A DNA stretch of 64,000 nt from NCBI RefSeq assembly GCF_020523985.1, contig NZ_JAIVKM010000011.1:1-64000 (forward strand), given 5' to 3'. A program made the position numbers and the translations under genes. Of this stretch, positions 31,992-40,284 are shown piece by piece. The stretch is from Mangrovibacter yixingensis (GTDB lineage Bacteria > Pseudomonadota > Gammaproteobacteria > Enterobacterales > Enterobacteriaceae). Numbering within the stretch: the stretch's first letter is position 1; every line of letters starts with the position of its first letter. The notes under the pieces are model-generated. The model ran no database searches. It was not told where the DNA came from and saw only the letters and a program-made list of their open reading frames with translations.

Positions 31992-32384
31992 ATGTCTGTA
32001 CTGATCCATCTACTAAAACCTTCGCGCAGCACAACATTGCCGCGAATGCCTTTTTTGGTTATCAGTATCTTAGTGTTTTTTATTAATTTAATACCATTAA
32101 TGTTCAATGAAGTAAGCCGTATTATCATTATTTTTACCGCGATAATTTTGATATGGACTTACTGTAATGCAGGAGCCATGCGCTGCCGTGATATGGGCAT
32201 CAAAGGCAGCTACTTCGTAGCTATATGGCTAAGCACAATCATTATTGGGCAAATTTTGATTGTTCTTCTGGGAAGTGATTGCGACTCGCCAGGTCCGCGA
32301 TTCATTGTTGCCATACACTGTATGACAGTTCTTCCTCTGGTAATAATACCTGGAAAGCAAAAAAATATAGAACCAAAAATTTAA
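31992..32384 (+). CDS. yigG: Small inner membrane protein, YigG-like
   Basis: 130 residues from the ATG at 31992 (MSVLIHLLKPSRST); an in-frame TTG at 31974 could add six. Predicted four-helix membrane protein: helices at about 18-36, 42-60, 74-96 and 104-122. The motif CRDMGIKGSYF after helix 2 resembles the RxxDIGxxG turn of DUF805 proteins. Its position between rarD and a YigF-type gene is that of E. coli yigG, and I assign the name mainly on synteny. It is AT-rich relative to its neighbours. Function unknown. yigF starts 31 bases later. Confidence 0.78.
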   Translation: MSVLIHLLKPSRSTTLPRMPFLVISILVFFINLIPLMFNEVSRIIIIFTAIILIWTYCNAGAMRCRDMGIKGSYFVAIWLSTIIIGQILIVLLGSDCDSPGPRFIVAIHCMTVLPLVIIPGKQKNIEPKI

Positions 32385-32415
32385 CCACTATTTAGTAAGG
32401 GATAAAGGTAACACA

Positions 32416-32823
32416 ATGACTAACACAACATTGCCTGAAGAAAATTACGACTACCAGCAGGATCCGAAAGTAAAAGAAAAGTGGAAAAAACGCTTTGCCT
32501 TTGTTGATAAGCTTGGTGGAAAGTATAATGGTTTCCTGCAAACCAAAGAAAGCCGTGAGGAATTGAAAAAACTTCCGATCTGGCCACGAATTACAATGCA
32601 AATGAGTTTTTTGGCTTTTTTGTTCGGCCCAATTTATCTGCTGATTTTAGGGTTATGGAAAAAAGCCATAGTGTGTTTTCTCATCAGCTGTGTTGTTGCC
32701 ATTATTGGCCTGATGATTCATTTCCGGTTCCTTTCTTTCTTTTTCAACATGTATGTCGCATGCCAGACTATCCTCTGGTATTACGAATTCAAGGTAAAAA
32801 ACAAGCACACCTGGAGTTTGTAA
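32416..32823 (+). CDS. yigF: DUF2628 membrane protein YigF
   Basis: 135 residues, preceded by an AAAGGT ribosome site. The N-terminal half is soluble and charged (about 1-55, DPKVKEKWKKRFAFVDKLGG). The second half has the DUF2628 pattern, with FLAFLFGPIYLLILGLWKKA followed by two more hydrophobic helices. The position beside corA is that of E. coli yigF. Function unknown. A strong bidirectional terminator separates it from convergent corA. Confidence 0.85.
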   Translation: MTNTTLPEENYDYQQDPKVKEKWKKRFAFVDKLGGKYNGFLQTKESREELKKLPIWPRITMQMSFLAFLFGPIYLLILGLWKKAIVCFLISCVVAIIGLMIHFRFLSFFFNMYVACQTILWYYEFKVKNKHTWSL

Positions 32824-32829
32824 CCATAA

Positions 32830-32855
32830 AAAAACGCTGTTTTCACAGCGTTTTT
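32830..32855. terminator. Bidirectional terminator between yigF and corA
   Basis: AAAACGCTGT (32831-32840) and ACAGCGTTTT (32845-32854) form a perfect stem with a TTTC loop, flanked by A and T runs, so it works for both converging genes. Confidence 0.93.
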
Positions 32856-32875
32856 TTGCCTCTGAGCATTAACTG

Positions 32876-33826
32876 CTATAACCAGTTTTTCCGCTTAAAG
32901 TACAGGTAAGGAGCCAGTCCTGCCAGCATCATAAAGACGATGGCGCCAGGGTAACCAAAACTCCAGTGTAATTCCGGCATAAACTCAAAGTTCATCCCAT
33001 AACTGGAAGCAACCAGAGTGGGTGGCAGGAATACGACAGATACCACGGAGAAGATTTTAATTATCCGGTTCTGCTCAATATTGATGAACCCCATTGCAGC
33101 CTGCATCAGGAAGTTAACTTTCTGGAACAGGGATTCATTGTGCGGCAACAGGGATTCGATATCGCGCAATACCTCACGCGCCTGTTCAAGCTGCTCACCC
33201 GGTAATCGAGCTTTACGCACCAGGAAATTCAGTGCCCGCTGGGTATCCATCAAACATAAGCGAACTTTCCAGCCGGTATCTTCCAGTTCAGCCAGGGTGG
33301 AGAGCGCTTCGTCGTACTCATCACCTTGTTGCCCTTCCATAATCACACGGCTGAGCTTTTCCAGGTCGCTGTAAATGTTTTCGATTTCATCGGCCAATTG
33401 TTCAATTTTGGTTTCGAACAAATCGAGCAACAATTCAAACGCATTACCGTCAGCCACTAACTGTGTACGGGCACGCATGCGGTAGAGGCGAAATGCAGGT
33501 AACTCACGTTCACGTAGCGTAAACAGGCGGCCATTACGAATGGTAAAAGCCACGGTTGAGTTGCCCGCGTGATCGTCCGCGTCTTCGTAGAAGAAAAATG
33601 AGTGGATATGCAGGCCATCTTCGTCTTCAAAAAAACGGGCGGATGCCTCAATATCTTCAAGCTCTGGTCGTGTCGCCAGGCTCTGGTCAAGTTCCGTTTG
33701 TACGCGTTGCCGCTCGTCTTCGTCCGGCTCAACCAGGTCAACCCATATGGCGTTGCTCAGGTTTTCAGCCTCTTCCATTTCGAGACGGGACAACCGATTA
33801 TTTTCCAGTTGAAATGCGCTCAACAT
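32876..33826 (-). CDS. corA: Magnesium/cobalt/nickel transporter CorA
   Basis: Pentameric inner membrane channel, the main constitutive Mg2+ uptake system. The ATG at 33826 follows GGGAG and gives 316 residues ([13 protein letters not shown]), the E. coli length; the frame extends 38 codons upstream through the leader and is not used. Large cytoplasmic alpha/beta funnel (about 1-250), then two transmembrane helices with the signature YGMNF in the periplasmic loop (about 280) and the basic tail YFKRKNWL. Confidence 0.98.
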   Translation of the reverse strand: MLSAFQLENNRLSRLEMEEAENLSNAIWVDLVEPDEDERQRVQTELDQSLATRPELEDIEASARFFEDEDGLHIHSFFFYEDADDHAGNSTVAFTIRNGRLFTLRERELPAFRLYRMRARTQLVADGNAFELLLDLFETKIEQLADEIENIYSDLEKLSRVIMEGQQGDEYDEALSTLAELEDTGWKVRLCLMDTQRALNFLVRKARLPGEQLEQAREVLRDIESLLPHNESLFQKVNFLMQAAMGFINIEQNRIIKIFSVVSVVFLPPTLVASSYGMNFEFMPELHWSFGYPGAIVFMMLAGLAPYLYFKRKNWL

Positions 33827-34088
33827 GACCGGGACTCCCAATGCAAAAAATATCGGACAGTTCGGTGGGCACACAGAAACGGGGGTTTCAAACCAAGAAA
33901 CAGACTGGCTCAACGCGACGGGAAAAGATGTCGCTGACAACCGCTAAGGCTATCAGCAATGAGGATAGCCTTAGGAGTTGCACCCTGAAAACAGGTGAAA
34001 GAGCCAGCATCTACTGGGTGTGTCCAAGGCGAATGTCCTCTTAGCGTAATCGTGGGCGCATGTTACGCCAGCGAAAAAGCAGCGTCAA
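33827..34088 (-). promoter_or_regulatory. corA promoter and structured leader
   Basis: On the minus strand a -35 TTGACG (34083-34088) and a -10 TAACAT (34060-34065) are 17 bases apart, predicting a start near 34053 and a leader of about 225 bases. The leader contains a short ORF (33971-34027) and a perfect 11-pair hairpin, CTAAGGCTATC/GATAGCCTTAG (arms at 33964-33974 and 33944-33954, 9-base loop). The ORF stop codon lies in the first hairpin arm. In Salmonella, corA has a long leader with a peptide gene (corL) coupling translation to Rho-dependent termination; the layout here is compatible. The rest of the 349-base gap back to uvrD shows only a weak AT hairpin near 34151-34168. Confidence 0.72.
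33971..34027 (-). CDS. Candidate corA leader peptide (corL-like)
   Basis: An 18-codon ORF starting with TTG at 34027, preceded by AAGAGGA with eight bases of spacing, and encoding MDTPSRCWLFHLFSGCNS. It lies about 26 bases into the predicted corA transcript. Its TAA stop (33971-33973) is inside the 5' arm of the leader hairpin, so a terminating ribosome would block that hairpin. I cannot compare it residue by residue with Salmonella CorL; function as a regulatory leader is inferred from position, ribosome site and overlap with structure. Confidence 0.55.
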   Translation of the reverse strand: MDTPSRCWLFHLFSGCNS

Positions 34089-34175
34089 CAAACAACAGAA
34101 CACTCGCAATTAATTAATATCTGTTATTTGTTAAGGTTAGCAGACAGGCCAGAAAATTTATTTTCTCACACGGAG

Positions 34176-36338
34176 TTACACTGTTTCCAGCCTGGCGTAA
34201 GCGGCCACCAGCCACTTAATCCCTTGCCCCTGGAATGCGACTTGCAACCGGCTGTGCTCACCACTGCCTTCCAGATTCACAATAGTGCCTTCGCCAAATT
34301 TAGGGTGGCGCACCCGCTGGCCCAGTTTATAACCGCTATCGTTTTGCTCAATGGGCGTGCCCAACCGCTGGTGGTTAACCGGGCGGGAAACAGTTGCACG
34401 TAAACGCACTTCCTCCACACAGTTTTCCGGTAGTTCACCGACAAAGCGGGAAGGACGGTGATACACCTCTTTCCCGTACAGGCGGCGCGATTCTGCGTAG
34501 GTCAGTGTGAGCTTTTGCATGGCCCGCGTAACGCCAACGTAAGCCAGGCGGCGTTCTTCTTCCAAACGGCCGCCTTCATCCAGCGACATCTGGCTGGGGA
34601 ACATTCCTTCTTCCATCCCGACAATAAACACTTGCGGGAACTCCAGACCTTTCGCTGAATGCAGTGTCATCAGTTGTACTGCATCCTGCCAGGTATCGGC
34701 CTGCCCTTCCCCTGCCTCCAGTGCGGCGTGAGATAAGAAGGCCTGTAACGGCATTAAATCTTCGTCTTCGTCCTGGTAGCTGAACTGGCGTGTGGCTGTC
34801 ACCAGTTCTTCAAGGTTTTCAATACGTGTCTGGCCTTTCTCGCCTTTTTCCTGCTCATACATCATCCACAGGCCAGAATCTTTAATTACCCGGTCAGTCT
34901 GAACATGTAATGGCATTTCCGCGGTATCGTGGGCCAACGCATCAATCAGTTCTATAAAACGTTGCAGTGCAGACGCAGCACGCCCTGCCAGGGCTTTATC
35001 CTGTAACAGCTGGCGCGATGCTTGCCACAATGTGAGTTGGTTATCTCTCGATGTCTGGCGCACCACATCCAAAGTGCGGTCACCAATCCCTCGGGTTGGC
35101 GTATTGACGACACGTTCAAACGCGGCATCATCATTGCGGTTACTCATCAAACGCAAATACGCCAGCGCATCTTTAATTTCCTGGCGTTCAAAAAAGCGCA
35201 TCCCGCCATAAATCCGATACGGCATATTGCCTTGCAGTAACGCTTCTTCCAGCACACGCGATTGGGCGTTGCTGCGGTATAAAATGGCACATTGATCCAG
35301 TGCGCCACCGTTGTCCTGCCAGGTTTTGATACGGTTGACCACAAACCGGGCTTCATCCAGCTCGTTAAAGGCACAGTACAGCGAGATAGGTTCACCTTCG
35401 CTGCCATCAGTCCATAAGTTTTTGCCAAGCCGCCCGGTATTGTTATCAATCAGGGCATTGGCCGCATTGAGAATATTGCTGGTTGAACGGTAGTTTTGCT
35501 CAAGGCGAATAGTTTGTGCACCGGGGAAATCCCGCAGAAAACGCTGAATATTTTCCACCTGAGCACCACGCCAGCCATAAATTGACTGGTCATCATCCCC
35601 CACTATCATCACATGGCTGGTATCACCCGCCAGCAGGCGAATCCAGGCATATTGAATATTGTTGGTATCCTGAAATTCGTCCACCAGAATATGGGTGAAG
35701 CGATCACGGTAGTGCTGGAGAATGTGGGGTTTATTAAGCCAGAGTTCATGGGCGCGCAACAGTAATTCGGCGAAATCCACCAGCCCTGCCCTGTCGCAAG
35801 CTTCCTGATAGGCCTGGTAAACTTTCAACCAGGTTTGCTCGACGGGATTGCCATAGCTGTCAACGTGTTGCGGGCGCAGGCCTTCATCTTTTTTGCCGTT
35901 GATGTACCACATTGCCTGGCGGGCAGGCCACTGCTTTTCATCAAGGTTCATGGCTTTAATCAGGCGTTTAAGCAGGCGCAACTGGTCTTCGCTGTCGAGA
36001 ATTTGAAAATCCTGTGGTAAACCAGCATCAAGGTGATGCGCCCTAAGCAGGCGATGAGCAAGTCCGTGGAATGTGCCAACCCACATGCCATTTTGCACAC
36101 CCCCCATCAACTGACCAATACGCTGGCGCATTTCTGCCGCTGCTTTGTTAGTAAAGGTGACGGCCATAATGGAGTATGGTGAACTGTTCTCAACCGACAT
36201 CAGCCAGGCTATACGATGCACCAGCACTCGTGTTTTCCCGCTTCCCGCACCTGCCAGAACCAGCAAATTACTGCGTGGTGCCGCAACGGCTTCACGCTGT
36301 TTATCATTAAGACTGTCGAGCAGGTAAGAAACGTCCAT
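34176..36338 (-). CDS. uvrD: DNA helicase II UvrD
   Basis: 3'-5' superfamily 1 helicase that removes the incised strand in nucleotide excision repair and methyl-directed mismatch repair and strips RecA filaments. The ATG at 36338 (MDVSYLLDSLNDKQ) gives 720 residues, the E. coli length; the four codons upstream are not used. Walker A AGAGSGKTR at about 28-36, VDEFQDTN (motif II), GDDDQSIYGWRGA (motif III), and the VTRAMQKLTLTYA motif VI region are clear. The C-terminal Tudor-like domain ends AAYARLETV. Preceded by a LexA box. Confidence 0.98.
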   Translation of the reverse strand: MDVSYLLDSLNDKQREAVAAPRSNLLVLAGAGSGKTRVLVHRIAWLMSVENSSPYSIMAVTFTNKAAAEMRQRIGQLMGGVQNGMWVGTFHGLAHRLLRAHHLDAGLPQDFQILDSEDQLRLLKRLIKAMNLDEKQWPARQAMWYINGKKDEGLRPQHVDSYGNPVEQTWLKVYQAYQEACDRAGLVDFAELLLRAHELWLNKPHILQHYRDRFTHILVDEFQDTNNIQYAWIRLLAGDTSHVMIVGDDDQSIYGWRGAQVENIQRFLRDFPGAQTIRLEQNYRSTSNILNAANALIDNNTGRLGKNLWTDGSEGEPISLYCAFNELDEARFVVNRIKTWQDNGGALDQCAILYRSNAQSRVLEEALLQGNMPYRIYGGMRFFERQEIKDALAYLRLMSNRNDDAAFERVVNTPTRGIGDRTLDVVRQTSRDNQLTLWQASRQLLQDKALAGRAASALQRFIELIDALAHDTAEMPLHVQTDRVIKDSGLWMMYEQEKGEKGQTRIENLEELVTATRQFSYQDEDEDLMPLQAFLSHAALEAGEGQADTWQDAVQLMTLHSAKGLEFPQVFIVGMEEGMFPSQMSLDEGGRLEEERRLAYVGVTRAMQKLTLTYAESRRLYGKEVYHRPSRFVGELPENCVEEVRLRATVSRPVNHQRLGTPIEQNDSGYKLGQRVRHPKFGEGTIVNLEGSGEHSRLQVAFQGQGIKWLVAAYARLETV

Positions 36339-36375
36339 CAGCACCGCCAAATTGGGGAAAGGGGGGATCGTACCC

Positions 36376-36391
36376 CTGGAAATTTTTACAG
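36376..36391 (-). promoter_or_regulatory. LexA (SOS) box of uvrD
   Basis: On the minus strand CTGTAAAAATTTCCAG fits CTGT-N8-ACAG with one mismatch. The uvrD box of E. coli, as I recall it, ends in the same CCAG, so the deviation looks conserved. It sits 38-53 bases upstream of the uvrD ATG and only 2 bases beyond the yigB stop. Confidence 0.82.
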
Positions 36392-36393
36392 CA

Positions 36394-37110
36394 TTATATC
36401 AGCGCAGTGAGTGATGCCAACCGCGAAATTTCCACATGAGGTAGCAACCGGCTGTCTTTTGCCGTCATCAGGCTGGCCTGTTTCAGGTTAATCCAACATG
36501 CCTGAACGCCACTTTGTACCGCGCCTAACACATCAGTGGTGAGGTCATCGCCTACGTGGAGCAACTCACTGGGCTGTAGGCCCAGTTTTTGTGCCGCCAG
36601 CCAGTACATATCTCCAAACGGTTTTGAACGGCCATCCGGGCCTGCGCGCAACACGAATTGAAAGTACGGTTCAAGCCCGAAGCGGGACGGATCCGCATTA
36701 CCGTTAGTAATGGCGACCAGCGGCCATTTCTGTGCCAGTTTTGCCAGTGTGGTATGGGTTTCTTGCGGTACTTCTATGCGGCTACGCCAGTGTGCGAACT
36801 CATCCATCACGGCATCCGCACCTTCACGCGCCTGGCTATTTGGTATCCCGGCGAGTTGCATTGTGCGTTCTATTGCCCGCCAACGCCACTGGGTCACATC
36901 ATGGTAAATTTCCGGTTCTTCTTCCCTTAAGGCGTCACGCACGCCAATAAAATCGCTGGCGGTGAGTTGCGCCAGAGACGGGTGGTACTGTTGAAGAAAC
37001 TGAAGAGATGCCTGGGTAGTTTTTTGAATTACTGGATAGTTGTCATACAGCGTATCGTCCAGATCAAACGTCAGAGCAGCAATCCGGCTCAGTGGACGGT
37101 AAAAATGCAT
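36394..37110 (-). CDS. yigB: HAD-family phosphatase YigB
   Basis: 238 residues, E. coli length. HAD motif [10 protein letters not shown] (about 16-24), motif [11 protein letters not shown], motif III Lys near RSKPFGDMY and motif [14 protein letters not shown]. The E. coli protein dephosphorylates FMN and the riboflavin precursor 5-amino-6-(5-phospho-ribitylamino)uracil. The start codon overlaps the xerC stop by one base, so it ends the dapF-yigA-xerC-yigB transcription unit. Confidence 0.95.
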   Translation of the reverse strand: MHFYRPLSRIAALTFDLDDTLYDNYPVIQKTTQASLQFLQQYHPSLAQLTASDFIGVRDALREEEPEIYHDVTQWRWRAIERTMQLAGIPNSQAREGADAVMDEFAHWRSRIEVPQETHTTLAKLAQKWPLVAITNGNADPSRFGLEPYFQFVLRAGPDGRSKPFGDMYWLAAQKLGLQPSELLHVGDDLTTDVLGAVQSGVQACWINLKQASLMTAKDSRLLPHVEISRLASLTALI

Positions 37111-38009
37111 TACGATTTCCCCCGCCTGGCGCGTGGATGCGCAGCATCATACACCGAGGCTAAATGTTGAAAGTCGAGGTGGGTATAGATTTGAGTTGTG
37201 GATAAATTCGCGTGGCCCAGCAGCTCCTGAACTGCACGTAAATCACCGCTGGACTCCAGCATATGTGTAGCGAAAGAGTGGCGTAATTTATGAGGGTGAA
37301 CATGGCTATTCAGGCCCTGACGCACACCCCATTCGGCAAAGCGTTTTTGCACGTTACGGGCTGAAATACGCTTGCCCTGGCGGGATAAAAAGAGTGCATC
37401 ATCATCGGGGCCAAACAGCAAACGCAGTTCCAGCCAGTGCTCAACCCATTGCACCGCACTTCGGCCAACAGGCAACCGACGCTCTTTACTCCCTTTCCCC
37501 ATCACCCACACTTCACCGCTGGCAAGGTCCAGGTGGCGGCAATCAATATTGACCAGTTCCGATAAACGCAGCCCTGCGCCATACATGATTTCCAGCATTG
37601 CTCTGTCACGCACGGCGAGTGGGTCATTAATATCAATATCCAGTAACCGGTTGACGTCATCCACGTCAATATTTTTGGGCAAATGGCGCGGCGCTTTAGG
37701 GCTGGCGACACCCTTAGCCGGGTTTGCATCCAGCTCACCCTGAGCGACCAGCCAGTCGAAAAAACTGCGTAAAGCGGAAAGACGTAATGCCATACTGGCA
37801 GGTTGCAGACCGTGTTTGCGGCTTAATACAGTAAAGCGTTTTACTTTGCTGCTGTCGCACTGAGCCCAGCGTTGTATCCCAATGTCTTCCGCCATGCCAA
37901 TAATCACTTGCAACTGACGCCCATAGTTAAGCAGAGTCAGTGGGCTTAGCTGGCGTTCCACTTTCAGGTAACGCAAATATTGATCAACACTCGTCTGCAA
38001 ATCACTCAT
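37110..38009 (-). CDS. xerC: Site-specific tyrosine recombinase XerC
   Basis: With XerD, resolves chromosome dimers at dif under FtsK control, and plasmid multimers. The ATG at 38009 ([12 protein letters not shown]) overlaps the yigA stop by four bases and gives 299 residues (E. coli 298); the five upstream codons are not used. N-terminal core-binding SAM-like domain about 1-90. Catalytic residues: Arg in GAGLRLSEL, Lys in [10 protein letters not shown], His and Arg in [12 protein letters not shown], His in [11 protein letters not shown] and Tyr in QIYTHLD. Confidence 0.97.
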   Translation of the reverse strand: MSDLQTSVDQYLRYLKVERQLSPLTLLNYGRQLQVIIGMAEDIGIQRWAQCDSSKVKRFTVLSRKHGLQPASMALRLSALRSFFDWLVAQGELDANPAKGVASPKAPRHLPKNIDVDDVNRLLDIDINDPLAVRDRAMLEIMYGAGLRLSELVNIDCRHLDLASGEVWVMGKGSKERRLPVGRSAVQWVEHWLELRLLFGPDDDALFLSRQGKRISARNVQKRFAEWGVRQGLNSHVHPHKLRHSFATHMLESSGDLRAVQELLGHANLSTTQIYTHLDFQHLASVYDAAHPRARRGKS

Positions 38010-38710
38010 AGCCGTTCCACCCAACGTTCAAGTAACCCGGGTAATAATATACTCAGCTCCTGTAAGAACTGGGTTCCCTGGCCTGCTGAGTAGTGCTGAG
38101 GGTCACGGCTGGAGAATACCAGTACGCCTAAATCCCCCTGATCCCCCAGCAATGACATTGCTACTGAGCCTACTGCTTTTTCTTGCGGCAACATCACCAG
38201 CAACTCATTACCATTCAGCCCACCAAGGTAGTGTGACTGGTCGCCAAACCGCTGAACTCGCAATGGTTCGAACAGTTGGCGGCTCAAGGCCAGGTGAGTA
38301 AAACAAGAAGGTGCGCCAATACGCCATTTATCCGGAAAGAGCCGTAACGTAGCACTGGCCAGTTTCATCTCTTTTGCCCAGCGCGTCAGCCGTTCAAGGA
38401 AAGATTGCAAATCCGGGGCTGACGCCAGCCGGCTTTGTAGTTTCAGTAATCGGTAAAACAGCCCTTCATTTGCCATCGCCTGTTCAACCAGCAAACCCAT
38501 GCCGGTTTCCAGGTTATCAATCCGGTTCCGCGACCTGGCCATGTGCCATTCAACCAGCGAAATAGCCCCCCGTACCGGGTGCGGTACACTGAGTTGCTCA
38601 ACCAGTTGTGCGTTACGAATAAAAAAATCAGGGTGACGACGCAGATAATCTCCAACCATCTCGTCTGTCAGCTCAGGCAAAATATCTTGCTGTTCTCCGA
38701 CGTTCTTCAT
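38006..38710 (-). CDS. yigA: DUF484 (GAF-like) protein YigA
   Basis: 234 residues (E. coli 235). The DUF484 family is related to GAF domains: N-terminal helical part with [17 protein letters not shown], then [21 protein letters not shown] and a GAF-like beta core ending in [23 protein letters not shown]. Biological role unknown. It is locked into dapF-yigA-xerC by four-base ATGA overlaps on both sides. Confidence 0.93.
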   Translation of the reverse strand: MKNVGEQQDILPELTDEMVGDYLRRHPDFFIRNAQLVEQLSVPHPVRGAISLVEWHMARSRNRIDNLETGMGLLVEQAMANEGLFYRLLKLQSRLASAPDLQSFLERLTRWAKEMKLASATLRLFPDKWRIGAPSCFTHLALSRQLFEPLRVQRFGDQSHYLGGLNGNELLVMLPQEKAVGSVAMSLLGDQGDLGVLVFSSRDPQHYSAGQGTQFLQELSILLPGLLERWVERL

Positions 38711-39531
38711 AGATGTATAAACCCATCGTAGACATGAGTGGCAGGCCCGGTCATGTATAAAGGATGACCCGGGCCTTTCCAGGCAATATCTAACCGACCA
38801 CCAGGCAGGTCAACCCGCACTTGTTCAGCCAGCAAACCTTGTTGTATACCGACAGCGACTGCGCCACAGGCTCCGCTACCACAGGCCTGTGTTTCACCCG
38901 CGCCGCGTTCGTAAACCCGCAGGCGGATATGTTCAGGGTTAACCACTTCCATAAAACCAACATTCACCCGCTCAGGAAAACGTTCATGGCTTTCTACCAG
39001 CGGCCCCAGCAATTCCACTTCTGCTGTCGTAACACTTTCAACCTGAATCACGCAATGGGGGTTACCCATCGATACAGCGCCGCACAGTACCGTTTGTTCT
39101 GCGACGCGCATGATATAAGTTTTTTCCATTTTATTAGCGCGGAAAGGTATACGGCCAGGTTCAAAATCCGGCTCGCCCATATTCACCCGCACTAAATCAT
39201 CGTCCGTCACTGTCAGAACCATACGCCCGTTGGCAGTGCTGACAAAAATATCTTTCTTGTTGGTCAGGCCTTTCAGACGTACAAAGCGGGCAAAACAACG
39301 TGCACCATTGCCACACTGCGCAACTTCACTACCATCCGCGTTAAAAATACGGTAGTGGAAGTCCAACTCAGGATCATAGGGTGGTTCTACAATCAGTAAC
39401 TGATCAAACCCGACTCCCAAATGCCTGTCAGCCAGGCGGCGGATCATATCCGGAGAGAAGAAGACGTTTTGTGTTACTGCGTCAACCACCATGAAATCAT
39501 TGCCAAGCCCATGCATTTTGGAAAACTGCAT
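38707..39531 (-). CDS. dapF: Diaminopimelate epimerase DapF
   Basis: Interconverts LL- and meso-diaminopimelate for lysine and peptidoglycan synthesis, without cofactor. 274 residues, E. coli length. The two catalytic cysteines are in [10 protein letters not shown] (about 73) and [10 protein letters not shown] (about 217); substrate contacts include MHGLGNDF and GNPHCV. It starts 35 bases after lptM. Confidence 0.98.
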   Translation of the reverse strand: MQFSKMHGLGNDFMVVDAVTQNVFFSPDMIRRLADRHLGVGFDQLLIVEPPYDPELDFHYRIFNADGSEVAQCGNGARCFARFVRLKGLTNKKDIFVSTANGRMVLTVTDDDLVRVNMGEPDFEPGRIPFRANKMEKTYIMRVAEQTVLCGAVSMGNPHCVIQVESVTTAEVELLGPLVESHERFPERVNVGFMEVVNPEHIRLRVYERGAGETQACGSGACGAVAVGIQQGLLAEQVRVDLPGGRLDIAWKGPGHPLYMTGPATHVYDGFIHL

Positions 39532-39566
39532 TTAGAACTCCCTTCCCCAGGTTATGCACTGGGGTG

Positions 39567-39773
39567 CTACTGGGTGACAACCTGCGTCGGGTCATCGCCA
39601 TCTCCACGATCGTTTTGATCAGGTGTGGCTGATTGCTCCGACGATACTGGTTTTTCAACACTTTCGGGTGTTTTGTTGTCTGCCGGAGGGAAATAGAGTG
39701 GGCCTTTTAAACCACATCCACTGAGGCTAAACATTGCCAGCGCCATGGCCAGCGGATAAACAAGTTTCTTCAT
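39567..39773 (-). CDS. lptM: Small lipoprotein LptM (YifL)
   Basis: 68 residues: signal peptide with the lipobox LSGC (Cys at about 20), followed by the conserved GLKGPLYFPP and a Pro/Ser/Asp-rich low-complexity tail. The E. coli protein binds LptD in the BAM complex and promotes correct disulfide formation of the LPS translocon. Divergent from cyaY, upstream of dapF. Confidence 0.92.
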   Translation of the reverse strand: MKKLVYPLAMALAMFSLSGCGLKGPLYFPPADNKTPESVEKPVSSEQSATPDQNDRGDGDDPTQVVTQ

Positions 39774-39963
39774 TCTGCAGTGCCTGTATATCGTTATTGT
39801 TATCTATCATCGCAGGTGAACCCTGAAAAGCAATAGCCAGAGTCTGAGGAACAGATAATTCCCGACAAAAACACTTGCTTACTGACGTAGCTGTGAGCTG
39901 TATTTCAATTTCCAGCGCTGTGCTTTTATACTGCCTGCACAGCCTAATAACGGGAAGCGAAAC

Positions 39964-40284
39964 ATGAACGATTCTGAATTCCACAGACTAGCCGACGAAC
40001 TGTGGCTGACCATTGAAGAACACTTTGATAATTGGGATGGCGACAGCGATATTGACTGCGAGATCAATGGTGGTGTACTGACACTGAGCTTTGAAAATGG
40101 CAGTAAAATCATTATTAACCGCCAGGAGCCTCTGCACCAGGTCTGGCTGGCAACCAAAAGTGGTGGCTACCACTTCAACCTGAAAGAAGATACCTGGGTG
40201 TGCGACCGTAGCGGGAAAGCTTTCTGGACCTTACTGGAAGAAGCCTGCTCACAGCAGGCCGGTGAACCCGTTCACTTCCAGTAA
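39964..40284 (+). CDS. cyaY: Bacterial frataxin CyaY
   Basis: Iron-binding regulator of the IscS-IscU iron-sulfur assembly complex. 106 residues, E. coli length. Acidic first helix [22 protein letters not shown], then the sheet with [27 protein letters not shown] and GGYHFN. Its TAA is immediately followed by the TTA complement of the cyaA stop. Confidence 0.97.
   Translation: MNDSEFHRLADELWLTIEEHFDNWDGDSDIDCEINGGVLTLSFENGSKIIINRQEPLHQVWLATKSGGYHFNLKEDTWVCDRSGKAFWTLLEEACSQQAGEPVHFQ

Noticed and set aside
34008-34010. 40-codon ORF from ATG at 34010 (to 33888) in the corA leader
   Set aside because: Overlaps the better supported 18-codon ORF in another frame, has no ribosome site, and runs through the hairpin; kept only as an alternative.
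34042-34062. Six-codon ORF MRPRLR upstream of corA
   Set aside because: Its ATG lies in the predicted -10 element, so it would not be transcribed.
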